Positions 35,142-43,359 of a DNA stretch of 58,773 nucleotides are shown here, piece after piece. Every line of letters begins with the position of its first letter. The first letter of the stretch is position 1. The stretch lies in assembly GCF_002088275.1 (NCBI RefSeq), contig NZ_AQQS01000036.1, positions 1 through 58,773 on the forward strand. The letters are read 5' to 3'. Under the pieces are notes generated by a model, which saw only the letters and a list, made by a program, of their open reading frames with translations, had not been told where the DNA came from and made no database searches. The DNA comes from Aurantimonas sp. 22II-16-19i. Its GTDB lineage: Bacteria > Pseudomonadota > Alphaproteobacteria > Rhizobiales > Rhizobiaceae. The position numbers and the translations under genes were made by a program.

Positions 35142-35390
35142 ATGACGAGGCAAATTCTGGCGCTTTTCGCGAGTTCGTTCCTGACGGTTGCCATGTCGAT
35201 CCCCTCCGTGGCGCGCGAGGCGGACGGTGTCATCGAATCCATCGACCAGGAGCGGGCGGAACTGCGGCTCAGCGACGGCCAAGTCTACCACCTGCCGCCG
35301 GATTTCGACTACGACGCCATCGCCAAGGGCATGACCGTGGTGGTGATCTATGATGCCGCCGACGAGCGCCCGATGCTTCACGCCATCTGA
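35142..35390 (+). CDS. DUF1344 small exported protein
   Basis: The 82-residue protein has a Sec signal peptide (LALFASSFLTVAMSIPSVAR) and the DUF1344 core: EADGVIESIDQERAELRLSD followed by GQVYHLPPDFDYDAI. This family is common, small and periplasmic in Hyphomicrobiales, with no known function. AGGAG lies seven bases upstream of the ATG at 35142. The upstream in-frame ATG at 35037 is not used because the signal peptide would be internal. Confidence 0.88.
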   Translation: MTRQILALFASSFLTVAMSIPSVAREADGVIESIDQERAELRLSDGQVYHLPPDFDYDAIAKGMTVVVIYDAADERPMLHAI

Positions 35391-35425
35391 GGCTTCTTCG
35401 CAAGGACAGGGCGGGGCGACACCGT

Positions 35426-35453
35426 CAGGGCAGGGCAGGGCAGGGCAGGGCAG
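35426..35453. repeat. CAGGG pentamer tandem repeat
   Basis: Five uninterrupted CAGGG units and a partial sixth lie 36 bases after the DUF1344 stop. Pentamers are slippage-prone, but no gene spans them. Confidence 0.85.
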
Positions 35454-35519
35454 ACCGGCGACGGCTGTCCGCAGGCGCCGAAGCGCCCGGCCTTCAGGCG
35501 CGAAGGCGCTCGGGCGGTT

Positions 35520-36278
35520 TCACAGGACACCGGAATAGCGCTTAGCGAGGGCCGGCAGCGTCGTCTCCCGCCAGCGGGCGTCCCGATCGGCGCGGGGCGT
35601 GGTGATGTCGTGGACGCCGCGCATGCGCGCCGGCCGCTCGGTCAGGAAGATGATCCGGTCGGAGAGCTGCACCGCCTCGCGCAGATTGTGGGTGACCATC
35701 AGCGCCGTCGTCGGCCGCGCCGACCAGACCTCCGTCAGAAGCGTGCGCAGCCGCGCCGCCGTCTGTTCGTCGAGGGAGACGAAAGGCTCGTCGAGGACGA
35801 GGAGCGACGGGCGGATGGCGAAGGCCCGCGCCAGCGCCGCGCGGCGGGCAAGACCGAGGGAGAGTTCGCCCGGATAGCGCGAGCGCATCTCGGCAAGGCC
35901 GAGAACCGAAAACAGCTCGTCGAGGTCGCGCCCGGTATCCTCCTCGCCGAGCGCCAGGCGGACGTTCTCCTCGACCGTGCGCCAGGGCAGCAGCCGCGGC
36001 TCCTGGAACACCGCCGCGATGCGGCCGCCGCCGCCCGGCAGCTTCAGCCTGCCGTCGAACTCCCGGTCGAGTCCCAGAATGATCCGCAGCGTCGTCGTCT
36101 TGCCGCAGCCGGACGGGCCGATCAGCGTCGCAAAGCTGCCCGGCGCGACGGAGAAGGCGATCTCGTCGATCGCCCGCACCGCACCGCCATCGGCGCCGCG
36201 AAACGTCTTGCCGCGGATCTCAACTTCCAGCGCGTCTTGGTCGCCAGCGGGTGGAATGGGCTTCGAAAGGTTGGACAA
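35520..36278 (-). CDS. ABC transporter ATPase, SsuB/TauB type, with variant signature
   Basis: This 252-residue subunit powers the import system encoded with the two genes upstream. Walker A is GPSGCGKTT, the Q-loop is AAVFQEPRLLPW, Walker B is LLVLDEPFVS and the switch histidine is VTHNLREA. The signature motif is ELSLGLARR in place of LSGGQ-R, a variant seen in one branch of the nitrate/sulfonate/taurine family. It is the last gene of the operon; its start overlaps the permease gene by 59 bases. Confidence 0.92.
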   Translation of the reverse strand: MSNLSKPIPPAGDQDALEVEIRGKTFRGADGGAVRAIDEIAFSVAPGSFATLIGPSGCGKTTTLRIILGLDREFDGRLKLPGGGGRIAAVFQEPRLLPWRTVEENVRLALGEEDTGRDLDELFSVLGLAEMRSRYPGELSLGLARRAALARAFAIRPSLLVLDEPFVSLDEQTAARLRTLLTEVWSARPTTALMVTHNLREAVQLSDRIIFLTERPARMRGVHDITTPRADRDARWRETTLPALAKRYSGVL

Positions 36279-37065
36279 GGACGAACTCGATGGTCAGCAT
36301 GACGGCGACGAAGGCCAGGGTATAGGCGAGGATCGCCGCGACGTCGAAGAGCTGGAAATAAAGGTTGATCTGGAAGCCGACGCCGTTCGAGCGGCCGAGC
36401 AGCTCGACGACGAGGGCGATCTTCCAGATCAGGCTGATGCCGGTGCGCGAGGCCGCGGCGAAATAGGGCTGGAGCTGCGGCAGGACGACGTGGCGCAGCG
36501 TCCGGGCGGCGGAGAAGCGATAGACCGAGGCCATCTCCTCCAGATCCCGGTCGAGGGTGCGGGCGCCCTCGCGCATGGTGACGACGACATTGGGGATCTT
36601 GTTGACCGCGATGGCGCCGATCGCCGCCGCCTCGTTCAGGCCGAACCAGATATAGGCGAGGACGATGACGACCAGCGCCGGGATGTTGAGGAAGAGGATC
36701 AGCCAGGGATCGAAGAAGCGGTTCGCCTCGCGGTTCATGCCGAGGACGATGCCGATCACCGAGCCGATCGCCATGGCGAGGACGAAGGCGGCGACGACCC
36801 GCATCAGGGTCATGGCGAGGTGGAAGAACAATTCCCCCGTGGCCGCATCGCGCCAGAACGCCTCGGCCACCGCCGGCGGCGCCGGCAGGACGCGGCTCTC
36901 GGCAAGGATCGCGGCGATCCACCACAGGGCGAGGAGCCCCGCCAAGGAGAGGGCCGTGACGAGGCGCGGGCCGAAGACGGGGCGGCCAGGCGCGGCCGGG
37001 CGCTGAAGCAGCGCGCCGCCCGCGGCGTCGGCCCGGTGGTCAGGAGCCATTCTTGCCGTCGTCAT
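36220..37065 (-). CDS. ABC transporter permease, SsuC/TauC type
   Basis: The 281-residue protein has about six membrane segments and the cytoplasmic EAA-like loop VTMREGARTLDRDLEEMASV that docks the ATPase. It belongs to the nitrate/sulfonate/taurine (NitT/TauT) group. The start overlaps the stop of the binding-protein gene by 26 bases, which implies translational coupling. The first 35 residues are a hydrophilic, possibly non-essential extension. Confidence 0.92.
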   Translation of the reverse strand: MTTARMAPDHRADAAGGALLQRPAAPGRPVFGPRLVTALSLAGLLALWWIAAILAESRVLPAPPAVAEAFWRDAATGELFFHLAMTLMRVVAAFVLAMAIGSVIGIVLGMNREANRFFDPWLILFLNIPALVVIVLAYIWFGLNEAAAIGAIAVNKIPNVVVTMREGARTLDRDLEEMASVYRFSAARTLRHVVLPQLQPYFAAASRTGISLIWKIALVVELLGRSNGVGFQINLYFQLFDVAAILAYTLAFVAVMLTIEFVLVQPFEAHSTRWRPRRAGS

Positions 37066-38035
37066 AGTAGGTGCCGGGCGACAGCGTCGTCGCCGGCCCG
37101 ACCAGCCTCTCGCCGCCGATCTTCGCCAGAAGCTCGTAGAGCGTCTCGGTGTCCTTCGCCTCCTCGGCGGGGGAGCGCGAGGGGATGCCCTCGCGGTAGC
37201 GCTGGCGCAACGTCGTGAAGGTCGCCTCGTCCTCGGCCTTCATCAGCGGCCGCAGCTCTTCCCAGGCGGCGTCCGAGGTGGCGAGCAGCTGCTTGGTCGC
37301 CTTGTCGGCGGCGAGGAACCCGGCGATCGCCTTCGGATTGCGCTCGGCGAAGGCGTCGCCGAACACCCAGCCGATGGCGGCGACGGGGCCGGAGGTGCCG
37401 AGCTGCATCGCCGCGTCCGTCCCCGAGACGACGGTGCGGAAGCCGGCCGCTTCCAGCCGCGCGGCGTAGTGCCAGAAGTTCAGCACGGCATCGAGCTCGC
37501 TTTGGCGGGCCTTTTCCGCCAGGAGCGGCGGCGCGCCGTAGACGATGTCGTTCTCCGCCGCAAGGTCGATGCCGGCGTCCTTCCGGGCGAGGGCCTGGAT
37601 GAGCAGCCAGTTCTTGTCGAGCGGCCCGCCGGCGACGCCGATGGTCCGGCCCTTCAGATCGCCGAGGCCCTGGACCTCGCTGTCGCCGGGGACCATCAGC
37701 GAGCCGACGGAGGTGGAATAGGGCACGAAGGTATAGTCGGCGCCGGTGGCCCGCAGCCGCGACACCCACAGCCAGTCCGAGACGATCATGTCGACGCTGC
37801 CGGCCTGAAGCGCCACGGCGGTGGCGTCCTCTCCCGCGAAGGGCACGAGTTCGACATCGACGCCGGCCGCAGCGTCGAGGCCGGCGCGCTTCATCGCGTC
37901 GAGCTCCCAGTTCACCGTGCCGAACTTCAGGACCCCGACGCGAATGGTCGAAAGGTCCTCGGCCTTGGCTGCGGAAACGGACTGGATGGCGAGCAACAGC
38001 GCGAACAGAGCCGCGACGGCGCGCGTGAGCCGCAT
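37040..38035 (-). CDS. ABC transporter substrate-binding protein, NitT/TauT type
   Basis: The 331-residue protein begins with a clean Sec signal peptide (MRLTRAVAALFALLLAIQS to AKA) followed by the mature start EDLSTIRVGVLKFGTVNWEL. It has an NMT1/OpuAC-like fold, usual for nitrate, sulfonate, taurine or pyrimidine precursors of thiamine. The sequence alone does not reveal the ligand. The ATG at 38035 has GGGAGGA six bases upstream. It is the first gene of a three-gene operon. Confidence 0.92.
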   Translation of the reverse strand: MRLTRAVAALFALLLAIQSVSAAKAEDLSTIRVGVLKFGTVNWELDAMKRAGLDAAAGVDVELVPFAGEDATAVALQAGSVDMIVSDWLWVSRLRATGADYTFVPYSTSVGSLMVPGDSEVQGLGDLKGRTIGVAGGPLDKNWLLIQALARKDAGIDLAAENDIVYGAPPLLAEKARQSELDAVLNFWHYAARLEAAGFRTVVSGTDAAMQLGTSGPVAAIGWVFGDAFAERNPKAIAGFLAADKATKQLLATSDAAWEELRPLMKAEDEATFTTLRQRYREGIPSRSPAEEAKDTETLYELLAKIGGERLVGPATTLSPGTYYDDGKNGS

Positions 38036-38155
38036 GACGATCCTCCCAAAATCGACGATGCCCGGCTCTATGATAAGGGCTCGGCGGCCGCAATGCGATG
38101 GGTCCGCGTCCCGAAAAGATGCGTTGCCCAGAGCGTTATCGGCCGGGCGCGGCAA

Positions 38156-38746
38156 TCAGGACCGGGCGTCGATCGCCTCGGCGATCTCGTCGGCCATCTT
38201 CAGGAGGCGGATGATCACCGGCACCACCAGCGTCAGCGGCGAGGGGCGGCGGCCCCGCGCGACCTGCGCCTCGCGCACCTCGCCGGCGATCTGGCCGATG
38301 GTGGGGATGAAGCGGATGGTCAGCGAGATGGCGAGGGAGACCTTGGCGACGTCGAGGCCGAGGCGCGACAGCGGCGACAGGCCGCGCTCGATCACCGCCA
38401 CGAGGTCCGCCGTGCGGGTGGTCAGCGTGACGAGGCCGGCGGCGAGGATGAGGGCGGCGAAGCGCAGGACGACGAGGGCGGCCTCGCCGGGCGTCGCGAG
38501 CCAGAGCTGGGCCGCGAACAGCACCGCGAGGACGACGGCCACCGGCCGCAGCTGGCGAAGGACGAGGCGCGGGCCGAAGCCGGCGACACCGTAGAGAGCC
38601 AGGACCAGCGCGAGGACGCCGGCGGCCGGCCATGGCGAGCCGATCGCGAAGACGAGCGTTCCGGCCGCGAGCAGCGCCAGGAGCTTGCGGCCGGCGCCCA
38701 TGCGATGCAGCGGGCTGTCGCCGGCGCGGTAGAGCCCGGCGATCAT
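38156..38746 (-). CDS. bioN: Biotin ECF transporter transmembrane protein BioN
   Basis: BioN is the EcfT-type membrane coupling subunit of the biotin importer. The 196-residue length and four to five membrane helices fit. The N-terminus MIAGLYRAGDSPLHRMGAG is typical of BioN. The C-terminal coupling region includes the motif with ARG (VAARG-like, here EAQVARGRRP). The ATG shares four bases (ATGA) with the stop of bioM. The longer open frame is the shadow of bioM. Confidence 0.9.
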   Translation of the reverse strand: MIAGLYRAGDSPLHRMGAGRKLLALLAAGTLVFAIGSPWPAAGVLALVLALYGVAGFGPRLVLRQLRPVAVVLAVLFAAQLWLATPGEAALVVLRFAALILAAGLVTLTTRTADLVAVIERGLSPLSRLGLDVAKVSLAISLTIRFIPTIGQIAGEVREAQVARGRRPSPLTLVVPVIIRLLKMADEIAEAIDARS

Positions 38747-39417
38747 CCCGTCAGCCTCACATAGGCGTCGATCGCCTCGCGTGGCGCGGCATCCGCGACG
38801 ATGCGGCCTTCCTCGAAGACCAGGACACGGTCGAAGTTTTCCAGAAGGGTCAGGTCGTGGGTGACGAGGACGACGTTCTGCTCGAGCGCCTCGAGGGCGG
38901 CCATGATGGTGCGGGTGTTCTTCCGGTCGAGGAGGGTCGTCGGCTCGTCGAGGACGAGCCACCGGGGCTCGAGAATCATCACGCCGGCGAGCGCCACCAT
39001 CTGCCGCTCGCCGCCGGAAAGTTCGTGCACCAGCCGGTCGTCGAAGCCGGCGAGGCCGAAGCGTTCGAGGGTGGCGCCGACCCTTCCGGCGATCTCGGCC
39101 TTCGGCAGCTTGCGCCCCTTCAGGCCGAAAGCGACGTCCTCGCCGACGGTCGGATAGACGACCTGGTTGTCCGGGTTCTGGAACAGGAAGCCGACCGTGC
39201 GGCGGACGGCCTTCGCCTCCCGCCGCGTGTCGCGGCCTTCGACCGTGACGCTGCCCCGGCTCGGGAGGAGGAGGCCGTTGAGGAGACGGGCGAAGCTGCT
39301 CTTGCCGGAGCCGTTGGCCCCGACGATGCCGATCCGGCGCTCGGACATCGTGAGGTCGATGCCGGACAGGACGGTGCGCTCGCCGCGATCGAGCCCGACG
39401 CCCTCAATCGAAATCAT
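38743..39417 (-). CDS. bioM: Biotin ECF transporter ATPase BioM
   Basis: The 224-residue ATPase drives biotin uptake with BioN and BioY. Walker A is GANGSGKSS, the Q-loop is FLFQNPDNQVV (the QNPDNQ form is diagnostic for ECF ATPases), the signature is LSGGERQ and Walker B is WLVLDEPT. Its start overlaps the end of bioY by 14 bases, and its stop overlaps the bioN start. Confidence 0.95.
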   Translation of the reverse strand: MISIEGVGLDRGERTVLSGIDLTMSERRIGIVGANGSGKSSFARLLNGLLLPSRGSVTVEGRDTRREAKAVRRTVGFLFQNPDNQVVYPTVGEDVAFGLKGRKLPKAEIAGRVGATLERFGLAGFDDRLVHELSGGERQMVALAGVMILEPRWLVLDEPTTLLDRKNTRTIMAALEALEQNVVLVTHDLTLLENFDRVLVFEEGRIVADAAPREAIDAYVRLTG

Positions 39418-39991
39418 CGGGCCTGGCGGTTTGCCACTGATCGTCCGGCGCCGGGCGGATCATCGGATAGGCGCGCTTGACCATGAGGATCGCGGCGGCG
39501 GCGAGGCCGGCCTTGATGAGATCGCCGGGGATGAAGGCCGCCGAGCCGGCGGCGGCGGTCACCAGCGGCACGCCGCCGACCAGCGAGATCCACGGAATGC
39601 CGATGCCGTAGAGGACGACGATGCCGCCGACCGTCGCGGCGAGGAAGGCGGTGACGAAGTTGAGGCCCCGCCAGAACCGCTCGACCAGAGCGCCGGTGAC
39701 GGCGGCGGCGGCGATCCAGCCGAAGATGAAGCCGGCCGTCGGCCCCGCGAAGACGGCGAGGCCGCCGCGCCCGCCCGACAACAGCGGCAGGCCGACGGCG
39801 ACGAGGGCGACGAAGAGCAGCATCGACAGGGCGCCGCGCTTCGCGCCGAGAATGCCGCCGGCGAGCATCGGCCCCATGGACTGGGCGGTGATCGGCACCG
39901 CGATGGCCGGGATCATCAAGGGCGGAAACGCCCCGAGGGCGGCCATCAGGGCGGCGAAAAGGGCGATGAGGACGATATCTCGGGTCGACAC
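39404..39991 (-). CDS. bioY: Biotin transporter substrate-capture protein BioY
   Basis: BioY is the S-component that binds biotin. The 195-residue protein has about six helices and the family segments PAIAVPITAQSMGPMLAGGI and GPTAGFIFGW. The start is a GTG at 39991, with AAAGG ten bases upstream; a GTG three codons earlier is possible. The longer frame that continues to 41071 is not coding. It heads the bioYMN operon. No BioR operator (TTATCTATAA-type) is visible just upstream. Confidence 0.93.
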   Translation of the reverse strand: MSTRDIVLIALFAALMAALGAFPPLMIPAIAVPITAQSMGPMLAGGILGAKRGALSMLLFVALVAVGLPLLSGGRGGLAVFAGPTAGFIFGWIAAAAVTGALVERFWRGLNFVTAFLAATVGGIVVLYGIGIPWISLVGGVPLVTAAAGSAAFIPGDLIKAGLAAAAILMVKRAYPMIRPAPDDQWQTARPDDFD

Positions 39992-40101
39992 GAGGGGCAC
40001 CTTTCGAAACGCGAGACCAGTTGTCGGCCCCAAACATCGCAGCGCGGCGGAAAAATCAATGGCATCGCCAGCGCGGCGGGGACATCCCCGGGCGGATGCA
40101 G

Positions 40102-40578
40102 TCAGGCCGCATCCTGGCGCTGCGGGGCGGGGGCGGCGGCCGGAGCGCCCCTTCCGGCGGCGATCCGCCGGCGCCACCGTCCGGCCCCGTGGCCGGCGAG
40201 GATCCAGTAGACGAGGGCGAAGGTCAGCGAGGCGACGAGGATCGCCGTCTGGACGCTCATATGCGGCACGTTCGGCCCATAGGCGGCGAACAGGATGGCG
40301 ATGCCGCCGACGAGGCCCGCCACCATGTGGAGGAGCAGCGAGGAGAGGCCGGCGACCTCGCTCGCCACCATCAGGACGACCCAGGGCAGGAAGGCGACGG
40401 TGCCGATCTGCACCGCCTGGGCGCCGAAATAGAAGGCCGTCTCGGCGACGACGAACGGATCGAGGGCCGAGGCGTGGCCGAGATCGACGAACGGCCAGAG
40501 CATGGCGAAGGCCGCCGTCAGGCACGCCGCGACATAGGCGAGCGGGACGACGAACAGGAATCTCAGGACCGTGGCCAT
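40102..40578 (-). CDS. Four-helix conserved membrane protein, unknown function
   Basis: The 158-residue protein has four hydrophobic segments (about 5-27, 48-70, 73-97 and 108-127) and a basic Ala/Pro-rich C-terminal tail. I recognise no domain; similar small membrane proteins are common in Hyphomicrobiales. It lies upstream of bioY on the same strand, 110 bases away, but shares no obvious link to biotin. Confidence 0.7.
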   Translation of the reverse strand: MATVLRFLFVVPLAYVAACLTAAFAMLWPFVDLGHASALDPFVVAETAFYFGAQAVQIGTVAFLPWVVLMVASEVAGLSSLLLHMVAGLVGGIAILFAAYGPNVPHMSVQTAILVASLTFALVYWILAGHGAGRWRRRIAAGRGAPAAAPAPQRQDAA

Positions 40579-40696
40579 GGCGGCGAACTCTCTTCATGCT
40601 GCACGGGATCGTGACCCATCCCGCCCTGAGGCGACAGTAACGCGTCCGGCCGCCGGTTCGAACCCGTCCGAGGATCGAACGTGATGGAGAGACGCG

Positions 40697-41434
40697 ATGT
40701 CGAGACGGTTGGTGGCATTTTCGCCCGCGCATGTGTTGAAAGCGTTGCTTGCGCCGTCGATGACCCCGTTGCTGTCCCTGGCGCTTGCCATGGCGGCGGT
40801 GCAGCCGGCAAGCGCCGGTCCCCGCCACGTGGTCGAACTGTTCACCAGCCAGGGCTGCTCCTCCTGCCCGCCGGCCGACGTCGTGCTGCGCCAGCTGGCC
40901 GGCGACGGCGACGTCCTCGCGCTCGGCTTCCATGTCGACTACTGGGACCGCCTCGGCTGGAAGGACACGCTCGGCTCGCCGGCATTTTCGGCCCGCCAGC
41001 GCGCCTATGCGATCCGCCGCGGCGACGGCGGGGTCTATACGCCCCAGGCCGTCGTCGACGGCGGCGGCCATGCGGTCGGCTCCAGCTCACGGGCGGTCGC
41101 CGGGCTGATGGGAACGCCGCTGCCGGTCGCCGTCACCCTCGATCGCGGCGCCGGCCGGGTCGGCGTCGGGGGCGGGGAGGGCGAGGCGGTGCTCTGGCGG
41201 GTCGACTACACCCGCTCCGCCACCGTGCCGATCGCAAGGGGCGAGAATGGCGGCCACACGATCACCTATGTCAATGCGGTGCGCGGCCTGACGGCGCTCG
41301 GCCGCTGGGACGGACGACCGGTCAGCTTCGCCCTCGGCGATTGCGGCGCCACGCCCGGCGCCGACGCCTGCGCGGTGATCCTGCAGGCGGGCAGCGAAGG
41401 GCGTCCGGGGGCGATCCTCGGGGCGGCGGATTGA
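40697..41434 (+). CDS. DUF1223 exported thioredoxin-fold protein
   Basis: The 245-residue protein has an N-terminal hydrophobic signal (about 20-40, ending ASAGP). A thioredoxin-like domain follows with the DUF1223 signature VELFTSQGCSSCPPAD. Its CxxC pair could be redox-active. Downstream is the equally conserved HVDYWDRLGWKD. The family is periplasmic and of unknown function. The start could be a later ATG at residue 22. It is divergent from the four-helix protein gene. Confidence 0.88.
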   Translation: MSRRLVAFSPAHVLKALLAPSMTPLLSLALAMAAVQPASAGPRHVVELFTSQGCSSCPPADVVLRQLAGDGDVLALGFHVDYWDRLGWKDTLGSPAFSARQRAYAIRRGDGGVYTPQAVVDGGGHAVGSSSRAVAGLMGTPLPVAVTLDRGAGRVGVGGGEGEAVLWRVDYTRSATVPIARGENGGHTITYVNAVRGLTALGRWDGRPVSFALGDCGATPGADACAVILQAGSEGRPGAILGAAD

Positions 41435-41554
41435 GCGGGGCGTCGGGGAGGTGGATTGCGGCGTGACGGCCGCAGCTGCGCCGGGCGCAGGCGGTCAGGC
41501 TGCGAGTGTCGATGATGGGTGGAAATCAGGCGAGCGCGGTCGTACAATCCCAGC

Positions 41555-42055
41555 ATGAAGAAGCAAGATCGCCCTCGTCGCAAGGAGCCTCTTTACCGGC
41601 GTGTCAACACGCTGGCACGCGGCGTCGAGCATCGCTTTGGTGGCGACTACAGCCAATCCCGCCACCGCAAGCCGGATCGCTCGAAGACGCTCGGAGCCAT
41701 GCAGAAGGGTGTTCGGCGAGGTCTGGACTACACGCCCTTGTTCCGCTTTCTGCTTTCCAAGGTCGGTCAGGACTGGGACGCAGTCCATAGCGAGGCCGTC
41801 TCGCGTCTGGACACGGCCGAGCCGATTTTCTGGCTCGTGGCGCTGACGGAAGGAGACAGAGAAGCGTTCGTAAGGGTTGGAGAGAGCACGTATTACAGCG
41901 GTTTGTACGTCGACGAGAACCACGTCCTCGCGATCGTCGACCCTTCGCTGACGGTCGAGCAGATGGTTCCTGTATGCTCGTGCTGTAGCCATACGTTCAA
42001 TGGCGTTCCCTTCACGAAGGCCTATTCGTCGACGGTCAGGGAATGCCCACAGTAA
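41555..42055 (+). CDS. Conserved unknown protein with C-x-C-C...FNG motif
   Basis: I recognise no named family. The 166-residue protein has a basic N-terminus (to about 55) and a middle segment DYTPLFRFLLSKVGQDWDAV. Then comes RVGESTYYSGLYVDENHVL, and at the end a cysteine cluster CSCCSHTFNGVPF (C141, C143, C144) that could bind metal. These blocks look conserved in kind, so this is probably a real family and not noise. The start at 41555 gives MKKQDRPRRKEP; an ATG at 41519 is possible. The 3' end overlaps the truncated ParE remnant on the other strand. Confidence 0.72.
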   Translation: MKKQDRPRRKEPLYRRVNTLARGVEHRFGGDYSQSRHRKPDRSKTLGAMQKGVRRGLDYTPLFRFLLSKVGQDWDAVHSEAVSRLDTAEPIFWLVALTEGDREAFVRVGESTYYSGLYVDENHVLAIVDPSLTVEQMVPVCSCCSHTFNGVPFTKAYSSTVRECPQ

Positions 42056-42170
42056 CGGCCTTTCCGTCGAGGTCAGAGACGAAATGAGGTTGATATTTCG
42101 GTTTCATTTTGTACGGCGCGATGTCGTGAAGGTCGGCGAGCGCTTCCGGGGAATAGCCGAGCCGTTTCAC
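42036..42170 (-). pseudogene. parE: Truncated ParE-family toxin
   Basis: A GTG at 42170 overlaps the antitoxin stop by four bases (GTGA), exactly as in parDE operons. It reads VKRLGYSPEALADLHDIA, the ParE/RelE N-terminus. After about 19 residues the similarity ends, and the frame stops at 42036, giving 44 residues against roughly 95 expected. The RelE-fold core is missing, so no toxin activity is expected. The lost part was replaced by DNA now occupied by the neighbouring unknown gene. Confidence 0.75.
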
Positions 42171-42442
42171 CGCGAGCCCGCGCGCCGGGCCTCGATGGCG
42201 GCGCGCAGCTCGGCATAGACCTCGTCGGCCGGAATGCTCGCGCCGCTCGCGTCGCCGGCCCGGATCGCCTCGCGCAGCGCCATCAGTTCCTGCCGCTCGC
42301 TATCGCGAGATCGGGTCCATTCGCGCAGGGCTTCGCGCACCACCTCGCTGGTCGAAGCATATCCGCCCTCCCGGACGGCCGCCTTGACGGCCGCGGCCAT
42401 CTCGGCGGGCACGGTGATGGTCATGCGTTCGATCGACGACAT
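42167..42442 (-). CDS. parD: ParD-family antitoxin (CopG-like)
   Basis: The 91-residue protein is a ribbon-helix-helix antitoxin: MSSIERMTITVPAEMAAAV forms the strand and first helix and GGYASTSEVVREALREW the second. The C-terminal toxin-binding tail (about 50-91) is normal. The ATG at 42442 is preferred over 42490. The partner toxin downstream is truncated, so the antitoxin is orphaned. Confidence 0.88.
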   Translation of the reverse strand: MSSIERMTITVPAEMAAAVKAAVREGGYASTSEVVREALREWTRSRDSERQELMALREAIRAGDASGASIPADEVYAELRAAIEARRAGSR

Positions 42443-42852
42443 TCCAGGCTCCGGCGCGGGCTCACGATAGATGTCCGCATACTTTATCACACTCGCTCCG
42501 GAACGTCAGGAGGCAGGGTTTGGACGCTGGGGCACGGATGTGAGAAGCCAGGGCGCCGAGTTCGACAGCCGTCTCTGGCGGGGACGCCTCTTCAGTTTCG
42601 AGAGCTACGAAGTGCGCTTGGAATGAAAGCGAATTGCTGATCCTGCTTCGGGTGCCAGATCACCCTCGCGCAGACCCCGAGCCCCGCCCGAGCCTCATCC
42701 CGCAACTGTCTCGCAGGCCGCGGGGCTGGCGGGTCGGCGGCAGACGCATGGTACCATCTCCGGATGAAGCGCCCTTCGGACCACGATCGCCCGCATGCCG
42801 ACGCGCTTCGCCGAGCGCAATTCCAGGTCATGCCGCACCTGGCCGAGTGCTT
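42443..42852. other. Spacer with degenerate coding-like DNA
   Basis: About 410 bases between parD and a small hypothetical gene. Several short frames exist on both strands, but none carries a recognisable domain or ribosome-binding site. The patch may be remnants of deleted genes, given the truncated parE next to it. Confidence 0.4.
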
Positions 42853-43206
42853 CTAAGGGGAGGGCGCGGCCAGGTTCCGAAAGGAGATCTTCAAGTCTGT
42901 CTCATCGCACCCGTCCCCGGCATGTCGCAGAAGACAGACCCGACGTGCGGTCGCCGTCCTTGGGGCAACGCGGGCGAATGAATGGGTCGCCGCGAGCGCG
43001 GCAGCGCTGCGCTCGAGGCGCATGGCGACCCCTTCACGGCACGCCGCATCCGTCAGCATGGTTGTGATCTTGTGATGAAGGGATCTATCATCCCCCGCCA
43101 ACTCCCATGCGATCCGGCGCGCCTCATCGTCAACCAAAAGGACGAGGCCGGTCGATCTGACACGATCGATAGCCTCGGTCACAAGCAATCGCAGGGAAAT
43201 CGACAT
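42853..43206 (-). CDS. Small hypothetical protein
   Basis: The 117-residue frame starts at an ATG (43206) with a perfect GGAGG six bases upstream, so translation is plausible. The first 65 residues (MSISLRLLVTEAIDRVRSTG, then LVLLVDDEARRIAWEL) look protein-like, with acidic and helical character. The last 50 residues are Arg/Ala/Ser-rich and may be an overrun past a lost stop. I recognise no family. It diverges from the Crp/Fnr gene. Confidence 0.45.
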   Translation of the reverse strand: MSISLRLLVTEAIDRVRSTGLVLLVDDEARRIAWELAGDDRSLHHKITTMLTDAACREGVAMRLERSAAALAATHSFARVAPRTATARRVCLLRHAGDGCDETDLKISFRNLAAPSP

Positions 43207-43359
43207 CGTTTGCCTCCGTTCGAAGCAAAAATGTCTGAACAATCGCGTCCAATCTATAACCTACGTTTGATATTCCCGAGACGCGCAATGATAATTTCCC
43301 GAATGGACGCAATCGATCTCTTTGCATGTGACCGGTGACGTAGCCTGGGAGCTTCGAAC

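Noticed and set aside
40640..40680. GGTTCGAACCC resembling a tRNA T-arm
   Set aside because: No acceptor, D or anticodon arms fit around it, and no CCA end is present.
39991..41071. N-terminal extension of bioY to 555 codons
   Set aside because: The extension overlaps the four-helix and DUF1223 genes on both strands; the GTG at 39991 with AAAGG gives a normal BioY.
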